Source: Tranquillimonas alkanivorans (lineage in GTDB: Bacteria > Pseudomonadota > Alphaproteobacteria > Rhodobacterales > Rhodobacteraceae). From it: a DNA stretch of 64,000 nucleotides. The stretch covers positions 248,001 through 312,000 of the forward strand of contig NZ_FOXA01000002.1 of assembly GCF_900115595.1 (NCBI RefSeq), read 5' to 3'. The notes under the pieces are model-generated. The model did not search any database. It had not been told where the DNA came from and saw nothing but the letters and a program-made list of their open reading frames with translations. Made by a program: the position numbers and the translations under genes. Shown piece by piece: positions 10,059-18,805 of this stretch. How positions within the stretch are numbered: position 1 is the first letter of the stretch; every line of letters begins with the position of its first letter.

Positions 10059-11621
10059 ATGACTGTCAGACTTCTAGCGACGGCGGCCGCCGCCGCGCTC
10101 TGCGCGGGCGCCGCGCAGGCCGAGTACTCGCTGACGATCCTGCACACCAACGACTTCCACGCGCGGTTCGAGCCGATCTCGAAGTACGATTCGACCTGCG
10201 CCGCCGAGGATAACGACGCCGGCGAATGCTTCGGCGGCTCCGCCCGGCTCGTCACCGCGATTGAGGAGGCCAAGGCCAACAACGACAACTGGATCCTCGT
10301 CGACGGCGGCGACCAGTTCCAGGGCACGCTGTTCTACACCTACTACAAGGGTGAGGCCGCGGCCGAGATGATGAACAAGATGGGCTACGACGCGATGACC
10401 GTGGGCAACCACGAGTTCGACGACGGCCCCGAAGTGCTGCGCGGCTTCGTCGACGCGGTCGAGTTCCCGATCCTGATGTCGAACGCCGACATCTCGGGCG
10501 AGCCGCTGCTGAAGGACGCGATCCAGAAGTCGACGATCGTCGAGAAGGATGGCGAGCGCATCGGCCTGATCGGCCTGACGCCGCAGGACACCGACGAGCT
10601 GGCCAGCCCCGGCCCCAACGTGATCTTCACCGATCCGTCCGAGGCCGTGCAGGGCGAGGTCGACAAGCTGACCGAGCAGGGCGTCAACAAGATCATCGTG
10701 TTGTCGCACTCGGGCTACGGCGTCGATCAGCACGTGGCGGCCAACACTACCGGCGTCGACGTGATCGTGGGCGGGCACACCAACACGCTGCTGTCGAACG
10801 AGCAGGAGGGCGCGGCCGGGCCGTACCCGACGATGATCGACAACACCGCCATCGTGCAGGCCTATGCCTACGGCAAGTTCTTGGGTGAGCTCGACGTGAC
10901 GTTCGACGACGAGGGCAACATCATCTCGGCCGAGGGCGAGCCGCAGCTTCTGGATGCCGCGGTGGTCGAGGATCCGGACACGGTCGATCGTATCTCGGAG
11001 CTGGCCCAGCCGCTCGACGAGATCCGCAACCAGGTGGTCGCCGAAAGCGCCGCCGCGATCGAAGGCGACCGCTCGGTCTGCCGCGCGCAGGAATGCGAGA
11101 TGGGCAACCTCGTCGCCGACGCCATGCTCGACCGCGTGGCGGATCAGGGCATCGACGTGGCCATCGCCAACTCGGGTGGCCTGCGCGCCTCGATCGACGC
11201 GGGCGAGGTGACGATGGGCGAGGTGCTGACCGTTCTGCCGTTCCAGAACACGCTGTCGACCTTCCAGATCACCGGCGCGACCCTGAAGGAGGCGCTCGAG
11301 AACGGCGTGAGCCAGATCGAGGACGGCGCCGGCCGCTTCCCGCAGGTCGCGGGCATGACCTTCACCTTCGATCCCTCCGCCGAGCCGGGCAGCCGGATCG
11401 CCGAGGTCATGGTCGATGGAGAGCCGCTAGACCCCGAAGCGACCTATGGCGCGGTGTCCAACAACTATGTCCGCAACGGCGGCGACGGCTACTCGATGTT
11501 CGTCGATGCCGAGAACGCCTACGACTACGGGCCGGACCTTGCCGACGTGACGGCCGAGTACCTGGCCGAGAATTCGCCCTACGAGCCCTACACGGACGGC
11601 CGTATCACCGAGGCGCAGTAA
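10059..11621 (+). CDS. Exported bifunctional metallophosphatase / 5'-nucleotidase
   Basis: A 520-residue periplasmic enzyme of the UshA/5'-nucleotidase family that removes phosphate from nucleotides for salvage. Residues 1-22 form a signal peptide (MTVRLLATAAAAAL..., cleavage near AQA-EY). The N-terminal metallophosphoesterase domain carries TILHTNDFHARFEP, a DGGDQFQGT block and GNHEFDDG, whose Asp, His and Asn residues bind two metal ions. The C-terminal substrate domain has the NSGGLRASID and NYVRNGGDGYSMF motifs. The start ATG 10059 is preceded by a GGGAG Shine-Dalgarno. It is transcribed alone and ends in a GC-rich hairpin. Confidence 0.92.
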   Translation: MTVRLLATAAAAALCAGAAQAEYSLTILHTNDFHARFEPISKYDSTCAAEDNDAGECFGGSARLVTAIEEAKANNDNWILVDGGDQFQGTLFYTYYKGEAAAEMMNKMGYDAMTVGNHEFDDGPEVLRGFVDAVEFPILMSNADISGEPLLKDAIQKSTIVEKDGERIGLIGLTPQDTDELASPGPNVIFTDPSEAVQGEVDKLTEQGVNKIIVLSHSGYGVDQHVAANTTGVDVIVGGHTNTLLSNEQEGAAGPYPTMIDNTAIVQAYAYGKFLGELDVTFDDEGNIISAEGEPQLLDAAVVEDPDTVDRISELAQPLDEIRNQVVAESAAAIEGDRSVCRAQECEMGNLVADAMLDRVADQGIDVAIANSGGLRASIDAGEVTMGEVLTVLPFQNTLSTFQITGATLKEALENGVSQIEDGAGRFPQVAGMTFTFDPSAEPGSRIAEVMVDGEPLDPEATYGAVSNNYVRNGGDGYSMFVDAENAYDYGPDLADVTAEYLAENSPYEPYTDGRITEAQ

Positions 11622-11629
11622 TCGCCTTC

Positions 11630-11656
11630 GCGTCCTCCGGCCCCGCCGGGGGACGC
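11630..11656 (+). terminator. Hairpin after the 5'-nucleotidase gene
   Basis: Arms GCGTCCTCCGG and CCGGGGGACGC (11 pairs, one of them U-G) flank a CCCCG loop 8 bases after the stop codon. There is no T run, as is common for terminators in this GC-rich window. It also separates the gene from the converging small exported protein gene. Confidence 0.5.
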
Positions 11657-11663
11657 CCCCACG

Positions 11664-12056
11664 TCACGAGCACTGGCGCAGGATCACCTCTTCCCCGTCC
11701 GCGGTAACGAGGATCTCGTCCGGCCCCACGACCTCGAAGCCCAGCACTCGGTCCGGCCGTTCCTCGCCCCGCTCGACGCAGTCCGACATGGGGACCATCA
11801 GGCGGTCACCCTCCCACGTTCTCTTGCCGATCCCGATGCAGACGGTGTGGCCCATGTCCACGGCGGTCTCGGCCAGCACCCAGAACTTCGCCGGGTCGTC
11901 GCATTCGCCGTCGACGGCGTAGCGTCCGACGTAGCGTGTCTCCCACGAAACCGGCGGCAGGCGCGTCTCGTCGCGGTCCTCCTCCTGCGCGGGGGCGGCG
12001 GGCGCGGCGAGGGCGAGGCTGGCGGCGAGGGCGGGGCGGATGAAGCTGCGGCGCAT
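11664..12056 (-). CDS. Hypothetical exported protein with four cysteines
   Basis: A 130-residue protein with a clear signal peptide (MRRSFIRPALAASLALAAPA, cleavage near APAQ). The mature part has four cysteines (in DGECDD, HTVCIG, SDCVER and at the C-terminus LRQCS), which could form two disulfides in the periplasm. I do not recognise a family. It is on the minus strand immediately downstream of the MFS gene (57-base gap) and may be co-transcribed with it. Confidence 0.6.
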   Translation of the reverse strand: MRRSFIRPALAASLALAAPAAPAQEEDRDETRLPPVSWETRYVGRYAVDGECDDPAKFWVLAETAVDMGHTVCIGIGKRTWEGDRLMVPMSDCVERGEERPDRVLGFEVVGPDEILVTADGEEVILRQCS

Positions 12057-12112
12057 GTGACCTCCGGATGCGGTTGCGTCACCGGCTCAACGTCCGACGC
12101 GGCAGCGGAGTT

Positions 12113-13399
12113 TCAGCGCTGCTCCGCCGCAGCCTCTTCTTCCTCCTTGGCCTCCATGGCGGCGTCCACGTCGTCCTGCAGCGCCAGGGCGGCGGTCTCG
12201 GGCGTGCTCGCCCGCGCCACAGGCGTGGCCACGAACGAGATCTTCTCCTCGGCCTTCACCTGGTCGCTGCGCATGATCCGCCAGATGGCGTAGCCGATGA
12301 CCAGCACGTGCGCCGCCGCCGTCGTCAGGAACAGCGCTCGGATGCCCAGGGCCGTCATCCCGTAGCCCGCCACGACCGGCCCGATGATCGAGCCCAGCCC
12401 GAACACCATCAGCAGCCCGCCGCTGGTCTGGATATAGGTGTCGGGCTCGGCGTGGTCGTTGGCGTGGGCCACGATCACCGGGTACATCGAGAAGATGGCG
12501 ATCCCGAAGATGCCCGCCAGCACGAGGTTCAGAAGCTGCCCCTCGGGCGCGAGCAGGATGAAGCCCAGGTCCGCGACGATGGCCAGCGCCGCGATGCCCA
12601 CAAGCACTTTCCGGCGATCCATCCGGTCCGACAGGTTCCCGATGGGCACCTGCGCCACCGCGCCCGCAAGGATCGGGACGCTGGTGAACAGAGCGATCAG
12701 CGCGATGGAAAGCCCGATCCGGTCGCCGTAGACCGCCGCCAGCGCGCCGAAGCTCGCGTTCGAGATGCCGACCATGAAGACCGCGAACACCGCCACGGGC
12801 GAGTTCCGCCACAGCGCGCCGAGGTCCAGCTTCACGGACACCAGCGGCTTGGGCGTGGTGGTCGAGGAAATTGCCGTGGGCACCAGCGCCAGGCAGTAGA
12901 ACATCGCCGGGATCACGAAAAACACGAAGCCCGCCGTGTCGCCCAGCGTCAGGATCATCTGCCCGCCGGTCGTCGCGCCCAGGTTCACCATCGTGTAGAT
13001 TCCGAAGATGCGCCCGCGCGTCTGCGGCTCGGCCCGCTCGCTCAGCCAGCTTTCCACGATCATCGCCGCGCCCGCGAAACAGAAGCCCGAGATGCCGCGC
13101 AGCGGAATCCACGCCCACGGCGTCAGCAGCAGCAGCGACCCCAGCACCGCGATGGCGGCGAAAGCGGCCATGACGCTGAAGGCCCTGATATGCCCGACCC
13201 GCGCCACCAGCCGGGGCGTGTAGAAGCAGCCCAGCACGTAACCGACAGCCCATCCCGTCCCCAGTAGGCCCAGCGAGAATGCGGTGAACCCCTCGAACGA
13301 GCCGCGCACCGGCAGGATCAGCCCGTTCACGCCGCCCGCGAAAAGAAGGAAGGCCGACCCCAGCAGCAATGCGCTGATCGGCAGAATCTGGCGAACCAT
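12113..13399 (-). CDS. MFS transporter, YcaD-like
   Basis: A 428-residue major facilitator with about twelve hydrophobic segments. The RGISGFCFAGAAMIVESWLSE stretch in the fifth segment region matches the YcaD-like branch of the superfamily, and a loop SDRMDRRKVLVG corresponds to the conserved cytoplasmic MFS loop between helices. The substrate is unknown. The C-terminus after the last membrane segment (from about residue 380) is a charged acidic tail ending in a run of glutamates and alanines, probably disordered. ATG 13399 begins right before the first membrane helix. Confidence 0.85.
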   Translation of the reverse strand: MVRQILPISALLLGSAFLLFAGGVNGLILPVRGSFEGFTAFSLGLLGTGWAVGYVLGCFYTPRLVARVGHIRAFSVMAAFAAIAVLGSLLLLTPWAWIPLRGISGFCFAGAAMIVESWLSERAEPQTRGRIFGIYTMVNLGATTGGQMILTLGDTAGFVFFVIPAMFYCLALVPTAISSTTTPKPLVSVKLDLGALWRNSPVAVFAVFMVGISNASFGALAAVYGDRIGLSIALIALFTSVPILAGAVAQVPIGNLSDRMDRRKVLVGIAALAIVADLGFILLAPEGQLLNLVLAGIFGIAIFSMYPVIVAHANDHAEPDTYIQTSGGLLMVFGLGSIIGPVVAGYGMTALGIRALFLTTAAAHVLVIGYAIWRIMRSDQVKAEEKISFVATPVARASTPETAALALQDDVDAAMEAKEEEEAAAEQR

Positions 13400-13480
13400 T
13401 ACGTACTGTCCCCGGTCGTCGTTCTTGGCGCGGCTCGTAGGCGAGAAAATCAGCCGGCGCCAGAGCGATCAAGCGGGCCG

Positions 13481-13831
13481 TCAGCGCGGCAGCGGAAACG
13501 TGACGGTCGTCTCGGCCCATCCCTCGACGCTGGTGCTGGCGCGAATGTGCACCTCGTCCAGTTCGGCGGGTATGGCAACGCCCGACAGGCTGCGCGTGAA
13601 CGGCTGCTCGTCGACGTGCGGATGCACCAGCTCCCGCCTGCCCAGAACCTCGCCGTCCGGTGTCTCCACCCGCCAGCCGTCGGCGTAGTCGTCCCACCCG
13701 GTATCCCCGTGGGCAAGCGTGACCGAGAAGCGCCACCCCTCGTCGGAGCGGGTGGCCGAGATATCCTCGACGACGGCCGGATCGGCGAGGGCAGGGGCGG
13801 CGGAGAGAGTTAGGACAAGCAGATAGTGCAT
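13481..13831 (-). CDS. Hypothetical exported protein
   Basis: A 116-residue protein with a short signal peptide (MHYLLVLTLSAAPALA-D). The mature part is a likely beta-rich domain with the phrases FSVTLAHGDTGWDDYADGW and RELVHPHVDEQPF. Similar small periplasmic proteins occur widely in Rhodobacterales, but I cannot name a characterised member. It lies between the MFS gene and the DUF599 gene, all on the minus strand with small gaps. Confidence 0.65.
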   Translation of the reverse strand: MHYLLVLTLSAAPALADPAVVEDISATRSDEGWRFSVTLAHGDTGWDDYADGWRVETPDGEVLGRRELVHPHVDEQPFTRSLSGVAIPAELDEVHIRASTSVEGWAETTVTFPLPR

Positions 13832-13866
13832 GCCGCCAGCCTAGCGCAGCCGGACACCGCGCGTCC

Positions 13867-14574
13867 TCACGTCGCCGTGTGCGGCGGCTCCTTGAGGATG
13901 TCGCGCGGCTTCGATGCGAATTCCCGCGACCACAACAGCCACAGCACCACGCCGGTGGCGATCATCAGCGGCACCGCACCCAGCAGCCACGTCAGCGCCC
14001 CCAGCGCGAAGTACATCGCGCGCAGGCCGCGGTTGAAGTTCCATGCCGCGCGGATGTTTAATTCCGCCGCCTGTGCCGCGCGGGGATAGGCAAGGGGGTC
14101 GTCAATTTCGTTCGGCACGGCGGCCATGACAACGGCGCAGTAGCCGAACAACCGGTTGGCCCAGACGAACTTGAGGAACCCGTTGGTCAGGAAAAGCGCG
14201 ACGAGCAGGAGTTTTATCTCCCAGATCACGTCGGGGACGTCCTGTGCCGTGAAATCCTCGGCCAGCCCCGTCAGTTGCTCGGAGTTGCGCAAAAGCGCCA
14301 GCACGCCGCCGATGGCGATGACGCAGGTCGAGGCGAAGAACGACGTGCTCTGCCGCAGCGAGCCCAGGATCGTGGCGTCGAAGATGCGCGGCTGCCGCGT
14401 CACCAGCTCGCGCATCCAGGCGCGGCGGTACTCAGCCATCACCACCGTGACCGAGGGGCGGCGCGTGCCCGGATGCTCGATCCACCAGCCGATGACGGCC
14501 CAGCCGCCCAGCAGGAAAGCGACGGCGACCAGGTCGAGGACGGAGAGCAGGGAAAGACGGTCGAGCAAGGACAT
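13867..14574 (-). CDS. DUF599 family membrane protein
   Basis: A 235-residue inner-membrane protein with four hydrophobic segments (about residues 10-30, 75-95, 120-140 and 190-215). The signature blocks are TILGSLRQSTSFFASTCVIA, FLKFVWANRLFGYCAVVMAA and NFNRGLRAMYFALGALTW, which together identify DUF599. Function is unknown. The start ATG 14574 faces the divergent glcDEF operon 84 bases away, so its own promoter must lie in that short gap together with the glc promoter/operator. Confidence 0.85.
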   Translation of the reverse strand: MSLLDRLSLLSVLDLVAVAFLLGGWAVIGWWIEHPGTRRPSVTVVMAEYRRAWMRELVTRQPRIFDATILGSLRQSTSFFASTCVIAIGGVLALLRNSEQLTGLAEDFTAQDVPDVIWEIKLLLVALFLTNGFLKFVWANRLFGYCAVVMAAVPNEIDDPLAYPRAAQAAELNIRAAWNFNRGLRAMYFALGALTWLLGAVPLMIATGVVLWLLWSREFASKPRDILKEPPHTAT

Positions 14575-14601
14575 GCGCGCACCTTAGTGTGGCGGTTTGT
14601 C

Positions 14602-14639
14602 TTGCCCCAGTGGCAAATTGGTTATACTTTCTGACCAAT
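14602..14639 (+). promoter_or_regulatory. glcDEF promoter with overlapping inverted repeat
   Basis: TATACT at 14623-14628 matches a -10 box in 5 of 6 positions, and TTGCCC at 14602-14607 may be the -35 (spacer 15). The -10 sits exactly between two perfect inverted half sites, ATTGGT (14617-14622) and ACCAAT (14634-14639). TGGT...ACCA half sites are typical of GntR/FadR-family regulators such as GlcC, LldR and PdhR. This suggests a repressor or activator that acts at the core promoter. A similar AAATTGGTT motif lies upstream of pdhA. Confidence 0.5.
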
Positions 14640-14658
14640 CCAGTCGGAGGATCCCGCG

Positions 14659-16092
14659 ATGCAGATGCCCGAACCCAACGCCGCGATCCTGTCGCGCAAG
14701 GCGAGGATCGTGGAGCGCCTGCGTGGGGTGCTCTCGGCGGACGCCGTCATCGACGAGGCGCACGAGGTTCGCGCATATGAATGCGACGCGTTGACGGCCT
14801 ATAAATGCCCCCCGCTCGCCGCCGTCCTGCCGTCCTCGACCGAGGAGGTCGCGGCGGTGCTGCGCATCTGCCACGACGAAGGTGTTCCGGTCGTCCCCCG
14901 CGGCTCGGGTACGTCGCTCGCCGGGGGCGCGCTGCCCACGGCCGACAGCGTGATCCTGGGCGTCGCGCGGCTGAACGAGGTGCTCGAGACCGACTACGAC
15001 AACCGTTTCATCCGCGTGCAGACCGGGCGCACCAACCTCAGCGTCACCGGCGCAGTCGAGGAAAACGGTTTCTTCTACGCCCCCGACCCGTCCTCGCAGC
15101 TCGCCTGCGCCATCGCCGGCAACATCGCCATGAACTCGGGCGGCGCGCACTGCCTGAAATACGGGGTCACCACCAACAACCTGCTGGGCGTGACGCTGGT
15201 ACAGATGGATGGCACCGTGGTCGAACTGGGCGGCGCGCATCTCGACGCCGGCGGGCTGGACCTGCTGGGGCTGGCCTGCGGATCCGAGGGGCAGCTCGGC
15301 GTCGTGACCGAGGCGACGCTGCGCATCCTGCGCAAACCCGAGGGCGCGCGCCCGGTGCTGATGGGCTTCTCCTCAAACGAAGTCGCGGGCGCCTGCGTGT
15401 CTGACATCATCAAGGCCGGGGTCCTGCCGGTGGCGATCGAGTTCATGGACCGCCCCTGCATCGTCGCCTGCGAGGCGTTCGCCCATGCCGGCTACCCGGA
15501 TTGCGAGGCGCTGCTGATCGTCGAGGTCGAGGGCTCGGACGCCGAAATCGACGAGCAGCTGGGCCTGATCCTGCAGATCGCCCGCCGCCACGACCCCGTG
15601 GAACTGCGCGAGGCGAAGGACGCCGACGAGGCTGGGCGCATCTGGCTGGGCCGCAAGTCGGCCTTCGGGGCAATGGGGCAGATCAACGACTACATGTGCC
15701 TCGACGGCACTATCCCGGTGAGCGAGCTGCCCCACGTCCTGCGCCGCATCCGCGAGCTGTCCGAGGGCTACGGGCTCGAGGTTGCCAACGTCTTCCACGC
15801 GGGCGACGGCAACATGCACCCACTGATCCTGTTCAACGCGAACGAGGAGGGCCAGCTCGAGAAGGCCGAGGCGCTCGGCGCCGACATCCTGCGCCTCTGC
15901 GTCGAGGTCGGCGGCTGCCTGACCGGTGAGCATGGCGTTGGCATCGAGAAGCGCGACCTGATGGCCGACCAGTACGCGCCCGCGGACCTCGAAGCGCAGA
16001 TGCGCGTGAAGGACGTGTTCGACCCGAAGTGGCTGCTGAACCCGGCAAAGGTGTTTCCGCTGGACGCGAGCGCGCAGAGGCGGGCGGCGTGA
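14659..16092 (+). CDS. glcD: Glycolate oxidase FAD-binding subunit GlcD
   Basis: A 477-residue FAD-linked oxidase. It is the catalytic subunit of the membrane-associated glycolate dehydrogenase GlcDEF, which oxidises glycolate (a phytoplankton exudate) to glyoxylate. The PCMH-type FAD domain has VPVVPRGSGTSLAGGALP and the following ITGAVEENG-type and NSGGAHCLKYGVT blocks. The C-terminal domain ends with VFHAGDGNMHP and GCLTGEHGVGIEKRDLM, both hallmarks of GlcD/DLD enzymes. ATG 14659 follows a GGAGG Shine-Dalgarno. It is the first gene of glcDEF. A diverged copy of the dispersed repeat separates it from glcE. Confidence 0.94.
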   Translation: MQMPEPNAAILSRKARIVERLRGVLSADAVIDEAHEVRAYECDALTAYKCPPLAAVLPSSTEEVAAVLRICHDEGVPVVPRGSGTSLAGGALPTADSVILGVARLNEVLETDYDNRFIRVQTGRTNLSVTGAVEENGFFYAPDPSSQLACAIAGNIAMNSGGAHCLKYGVTTNNLLGVTLVQMDGTVVELGGAHLDAGGLDLLGLACGSEGQLGVVTEATLRILRKPEGARPVLMGFSSNEVAGACVSDIIKAGVLPVAIEFMDRPCIVACEAFAHAGYPDCEALLIVEVEGSDAEIDEQLGLILQIARRHDPVELREAKDADEAGRIWLGRKSAFGAMGQINDYMCLDGTIPVSELPHVLRRIRELSEGYGLEVANVFHAGDGNMHPLILFNANEEGQLEKAEALGADILRLCVEVGGCLTGEHGVGIEKRDLMADQYAPADLEAQMRVKDVFDPKWLLNPAKVFPLDASAQRRAA

Positions 16093-16119
16093 GCGACTGG
16101 TCGGTAGAGAGGGGACTGT

Positions 16120-16172
16120 CTGCCCCCAGCGTCCGAGCGGGATACCTCGAGAGTATTTCCAGAACAATGATC
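16120..16172 (+). repeat. Dispersed Roseobacter-type repeat, diverged copy B inside glcDEF
   Basis: GGGGACTGTCTGCCCCC followed by GTCCGAGCGGGATACCTCGA and a GTATTTCCAGAACAATGAT string aligns with copies A and C but with many differences. Unlike the other copies, it lies between two co-directional genes of one operon, glcD and glcE, just ahead of the GTG start of glcE. Confidence 0.5.
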
Positions 16173-16182
16173 GGAGCGCCGT

Positions 16183-17301
16183 GTGCTGACGCCGGATAGC
16201 GAAACCGAACTGGCCGAGGTCGTCCGGACGACCGACGGGCCGCTCAGGATCATTGGCGGCGGCACGCGCTCGGTGGGCCGACCCGTGACGGGCGAGGCGC
16301 TGTCGGTCGCCGGCCTGTCCGGCGTGACGCTTCACGAGCCGGGTGCGCTGACGCTGGTGGCGCGGGCGGGCACTCCGGTGGCCGAGGTCGAGGAGGTGCT
16401 GGCGGGCGCGGGGCAGCGCCTGCCGTTCGAACCGGTGGATCACCGGGCGCTGCTGGGAACCGAGGGGCAGCCGACGCTGGGCGGCATGGTCGCCGCCAAC
16501 GCCTCGGGTCCCCGCCGGGTTCAGGCGGGGGCTTGCCGCGACTTTCTGCTGGGCGTGCGCTTCGTGGACGGCTCTGGCGAGGTCGTGAAGAACGGCGGGC
16601 GGGTGATGAAGAACGTCACCGGCTACGACCTCGTGAAGCTGATGGCGGGGTCGTGGGGCACGCTGGGCGTGCTGACCGAGGTGTCCTTCAAGGTGCTTCC
16701 ACGCACGGCCGAGGTGGCGACGCTGCGGCTGCGCGGGCTGTCGGACGATGACGCCGTGCGCGCCCTGACCGCCGGCCTCGGCTCGCCGTTCGAGGTGACG
16801 GGCGCGGCGCACGACCCGCAGGCCGGGGAGACGATGCTGCGGATCGAGGGGTTTGCGGACTCGGTGGCCTATCGCGCTGGGCGGCTGGGCGATGTGCTGG
16901 CGCCGTTCGGCGAGGTCGAGGTGGAGCGCGACCCGGAGCACGTTCGCGCCGCGTGGCGGCGGGTGCGCGACGTCGAAGCCTTCGCGGATCGCGCGGGCGA
17001 CGTGTGGCGGGTGTCGGTGAAGCCCTCGGACGGGCCGGAGCTCGCCCGTCGCGCCGGGGCGGAGGCGGTGCTCTATGACTGGGGCGGCGGGCTCGTCTGG
17101 CTGTTGACCCCCGAAGGCCGGGACCTGCGTCCGCGCATCGACGGGCTCAAGGGCCACGCCACGCTGGTCAGGGCGGCGGAGGCGACGCGGGCTTCGATCG
17201 CGCCATTCCCGCCCGAGCCCGCGCCCGTCGCGGCGCTGACGACGGGCCTGCGGCGGAAATTCGACCCGAGGGGCATCCTGAACCCCGGGCTGATGGACTG
17301 A
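16183..17301 (+). CDS. glcE: Glycolate oxidase subunit GlcE
   Basis: A 372-residue second FAD-binding subunit of glycolate oxidase. The FAD domain shows IIGGGTRSVGRP, GGMVAANASGPRRVQ and KNGGRVMKNVTGYDLVKLMAGSWG, in the usual order. The C-terminus RKFDPRGILNPG is the family ending. The start is GTG at 16183. No ATG fits the reading frame upstream of the conserved region, and the protein length is typical. It sits between glcD and glcF, and the three genes are expected to form one complex. Confidence 0.93.
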   Translation: MLTPDSETELAEVVRTTDGPLRIIGGGTRSVGRPVTGEALSVAGLSGVTLHEPGALTLVARAGTPVAEVEEVLAGAGQRLPFEPVDHRALLGTEGQPTLGGMVAANASGPRRVQAGACRDFLLGVRFVDGSGEVVKNGGRVMKNVTGYDLVKLMAGSWGTLGVLTEVSFKVLPRTAEVATLRLRGLSDDDAVRALTAGLGSPFEVTGAAHDPQAGETMLRIEGFADSVAYRAGRLGDVLAPFGEVEVERDPEHVRAAWRRVRDVEAFADRAGDVWRVSVKPSDGPELARRAGAEAVLYDWGGGLVWLLTPEGRDLRPRIDGLKGHATLVRAAEATRASIAPFPPEPAPVAALTTGLRRKFDPRGILNPGLMD

Positions 17302-17338
17302 CACGCGGCCGCGCATCTGGCGAGGGCCTGGAGGCATC

Positions 17339-18739
17339 ATGCAGACGAACTTCACCGAGGCGCAGCTGAGGGACCCGGACACCGCGCGATCGAACGAGAT
17401 CCTGCGCGCCTGCGTCCATTGCGGCTTCTGCACGGCGACCTGTCCCACCTACCAGGTGCTGGGCGACGAGCTCGACTCCCCGCGGGGCCGCATCTACCTG
17501 ATCAAGGACATGCTCGAAAACGACCGGCCGGCGGACGCCAAGACGGTCAAGCATATCGACCGCTGCCTGTCGTGTCTGGCCTGCATGACGACCTGCCCCT
17601 CGGGTGTGCATTACATGCACCTCGTCGACCACGCGCGGGCGCATATCGAGCGGACTTATCGTCGCCCGTGGCGCGACCGGGCGCTGCGCTGGGTGCTGGC
17701 GCGGGTGCTGCCGTATCCGGGCCGCTTCCGGCTGGCGCTGCTGGGGGCGAAGCTGGGCCGGCCCTTCGCACGCTGGATGCCCGACGTGCGGCTGCGCGCG
17801 ATGCTCGAGATGGCGCCGAAGACGATCCCGCCGGTCAGCCGCAACGACAACCCGCAGGTCTTCCCGGCGCTGGGCGAGCGGCGCATGCGGGTGGCCCTGA
17901 TGACCGGCTGCGCGCAGCGGGCGCTGAACACCGACATCAACGACGCTACGATCCGGCTTCTGACCCGGCTGGGCTGCGAGGTGGTGATCGCACGCGGCAT
18001 GGGCTGCTGCGGAGCGCTGGTCCACCACATGGGCAAAGAGGACGAAAGCCACGCGGCGGCAGAGAAGAACATCCGCGCCTGGATGGCCGAGGACCGGGGC
18101 GAGGGGCTGGACGCCGTGGTGATCAACACCAGCGGCTGCGGCACGACGGTGAAGGATTACGGCCACATGTTCCGCACCACGCCGCTGGCCGAGGACGCGG
18201 CGCGCGTCAGCGCACTGGCAAAGGACGTGAGCGAGGTGCTGGTCAAGCTGATGGGCGAGGACGAAGCCCGCACGGGTAACGTCGCGAAGGATGGCGTTGC
18301 GGGCATCGACGCGGCGCCGGGCAAGGGCGTGCACGCGCCGCCGCGCCCCGGCGGGGACGGGCCGATGCGCGTGGCCTATCACGCCGCCTGCTCGCTCCAG
18401 CACGGCCAGAAGATCAAGACGTACCCGAAAGACCTGCTCAGACGCGCGGGGTTCGAGGTGGTCGAACCCGCCGACAGCCACCTCTGCTGCGGCTCGGCCG
18501 GAACCTACAACCTGATGCAGCCCGAACTGTCGGCCCAACTCAAGACCCGCAAGGTGCGCACGCTCGAGGCGAAGATGCCCGACGTGATCGCGGCGGGTAA
18601 TATCGGCTGCATGATGCAGATCGGCTCGGGCACCGAGACGCCGGTGGTGCACACGGTCGAACTACTCGACTGGGCCACCGGCGGCCCCGTGCCACCTGCG
18701 CTGACGCGGCGGGAGCCCGCCGTGCCCGATCTTCGCTGA
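17339..18739 (+). CDS. glcF: Glycolate oxidase iron-sulfur subunit GlcF
   Basis: A 466-residue electron-transfer subunit. Two 4Fe-4S cluster motifs lie in the first 100 residues: CVHCGFCTATCPTY and CLSCLACMTTCPSG. Two CCG domains follow, with GMGCCGALVHHMG and SHLCCGSAGTYNL. Between the CCG domains there is a roughly 30-residue glycine/alanine/proline-rich insertion (around residues 310-340, with the phrase DAAPGKGVHAPPRPG) that looks disordered and makes the protein longer than many GlcF homologues. The start ATG 17339 is 37 bases after glcE, preceded by a GGAGG-like site. Confidence 0.94.
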   Translation: MQTNFTEAQLRDPDTARSNEILRACVHCGFCTATCPTYQVLGDELDSPRGRIYLIKDMLENDRPADAKTVKHIDRCLSCLACMTTCPSGVHYMHLVDHARAHIERTYRRPWRDRALRWVLARVLPYPGRFRLALLGAKLGRPFARWMPDVRLRAMLEMAPKTIPPVSRNDNPQVFPALGERRMRVALMTGCAQRALNTDINDATIRLLTRLGCEVVIARGMGCCGALVHHMGKEDESHAAAEKNIRAWMAEDRGEGLDAVVINTSGCGTTVKDYGHMFRTTPLAEDAARVSALAKDVSEVLVKLMGEDEARTGNVAKDGVAGIDAAPGKGVHAPPRPGGDGPMRVAYHAACSLQHGQKIKTYPKDLLRRAGFEVVEPADSHLCCGSAGTYNLMQPELSAQLKTRKVRTLEAKMPDVIAAGNIGCMMQIGSGTETPVVHTVELLDWATGGPVPPALTRREPAVPDLR

Positions 18740-18805
18740 GCGCGGGCCACAATCCTGCCCGACGCCGTGCCTAGGCTGACGGTGCTGAGCGGCAGGAGGC
18801 AGGGC

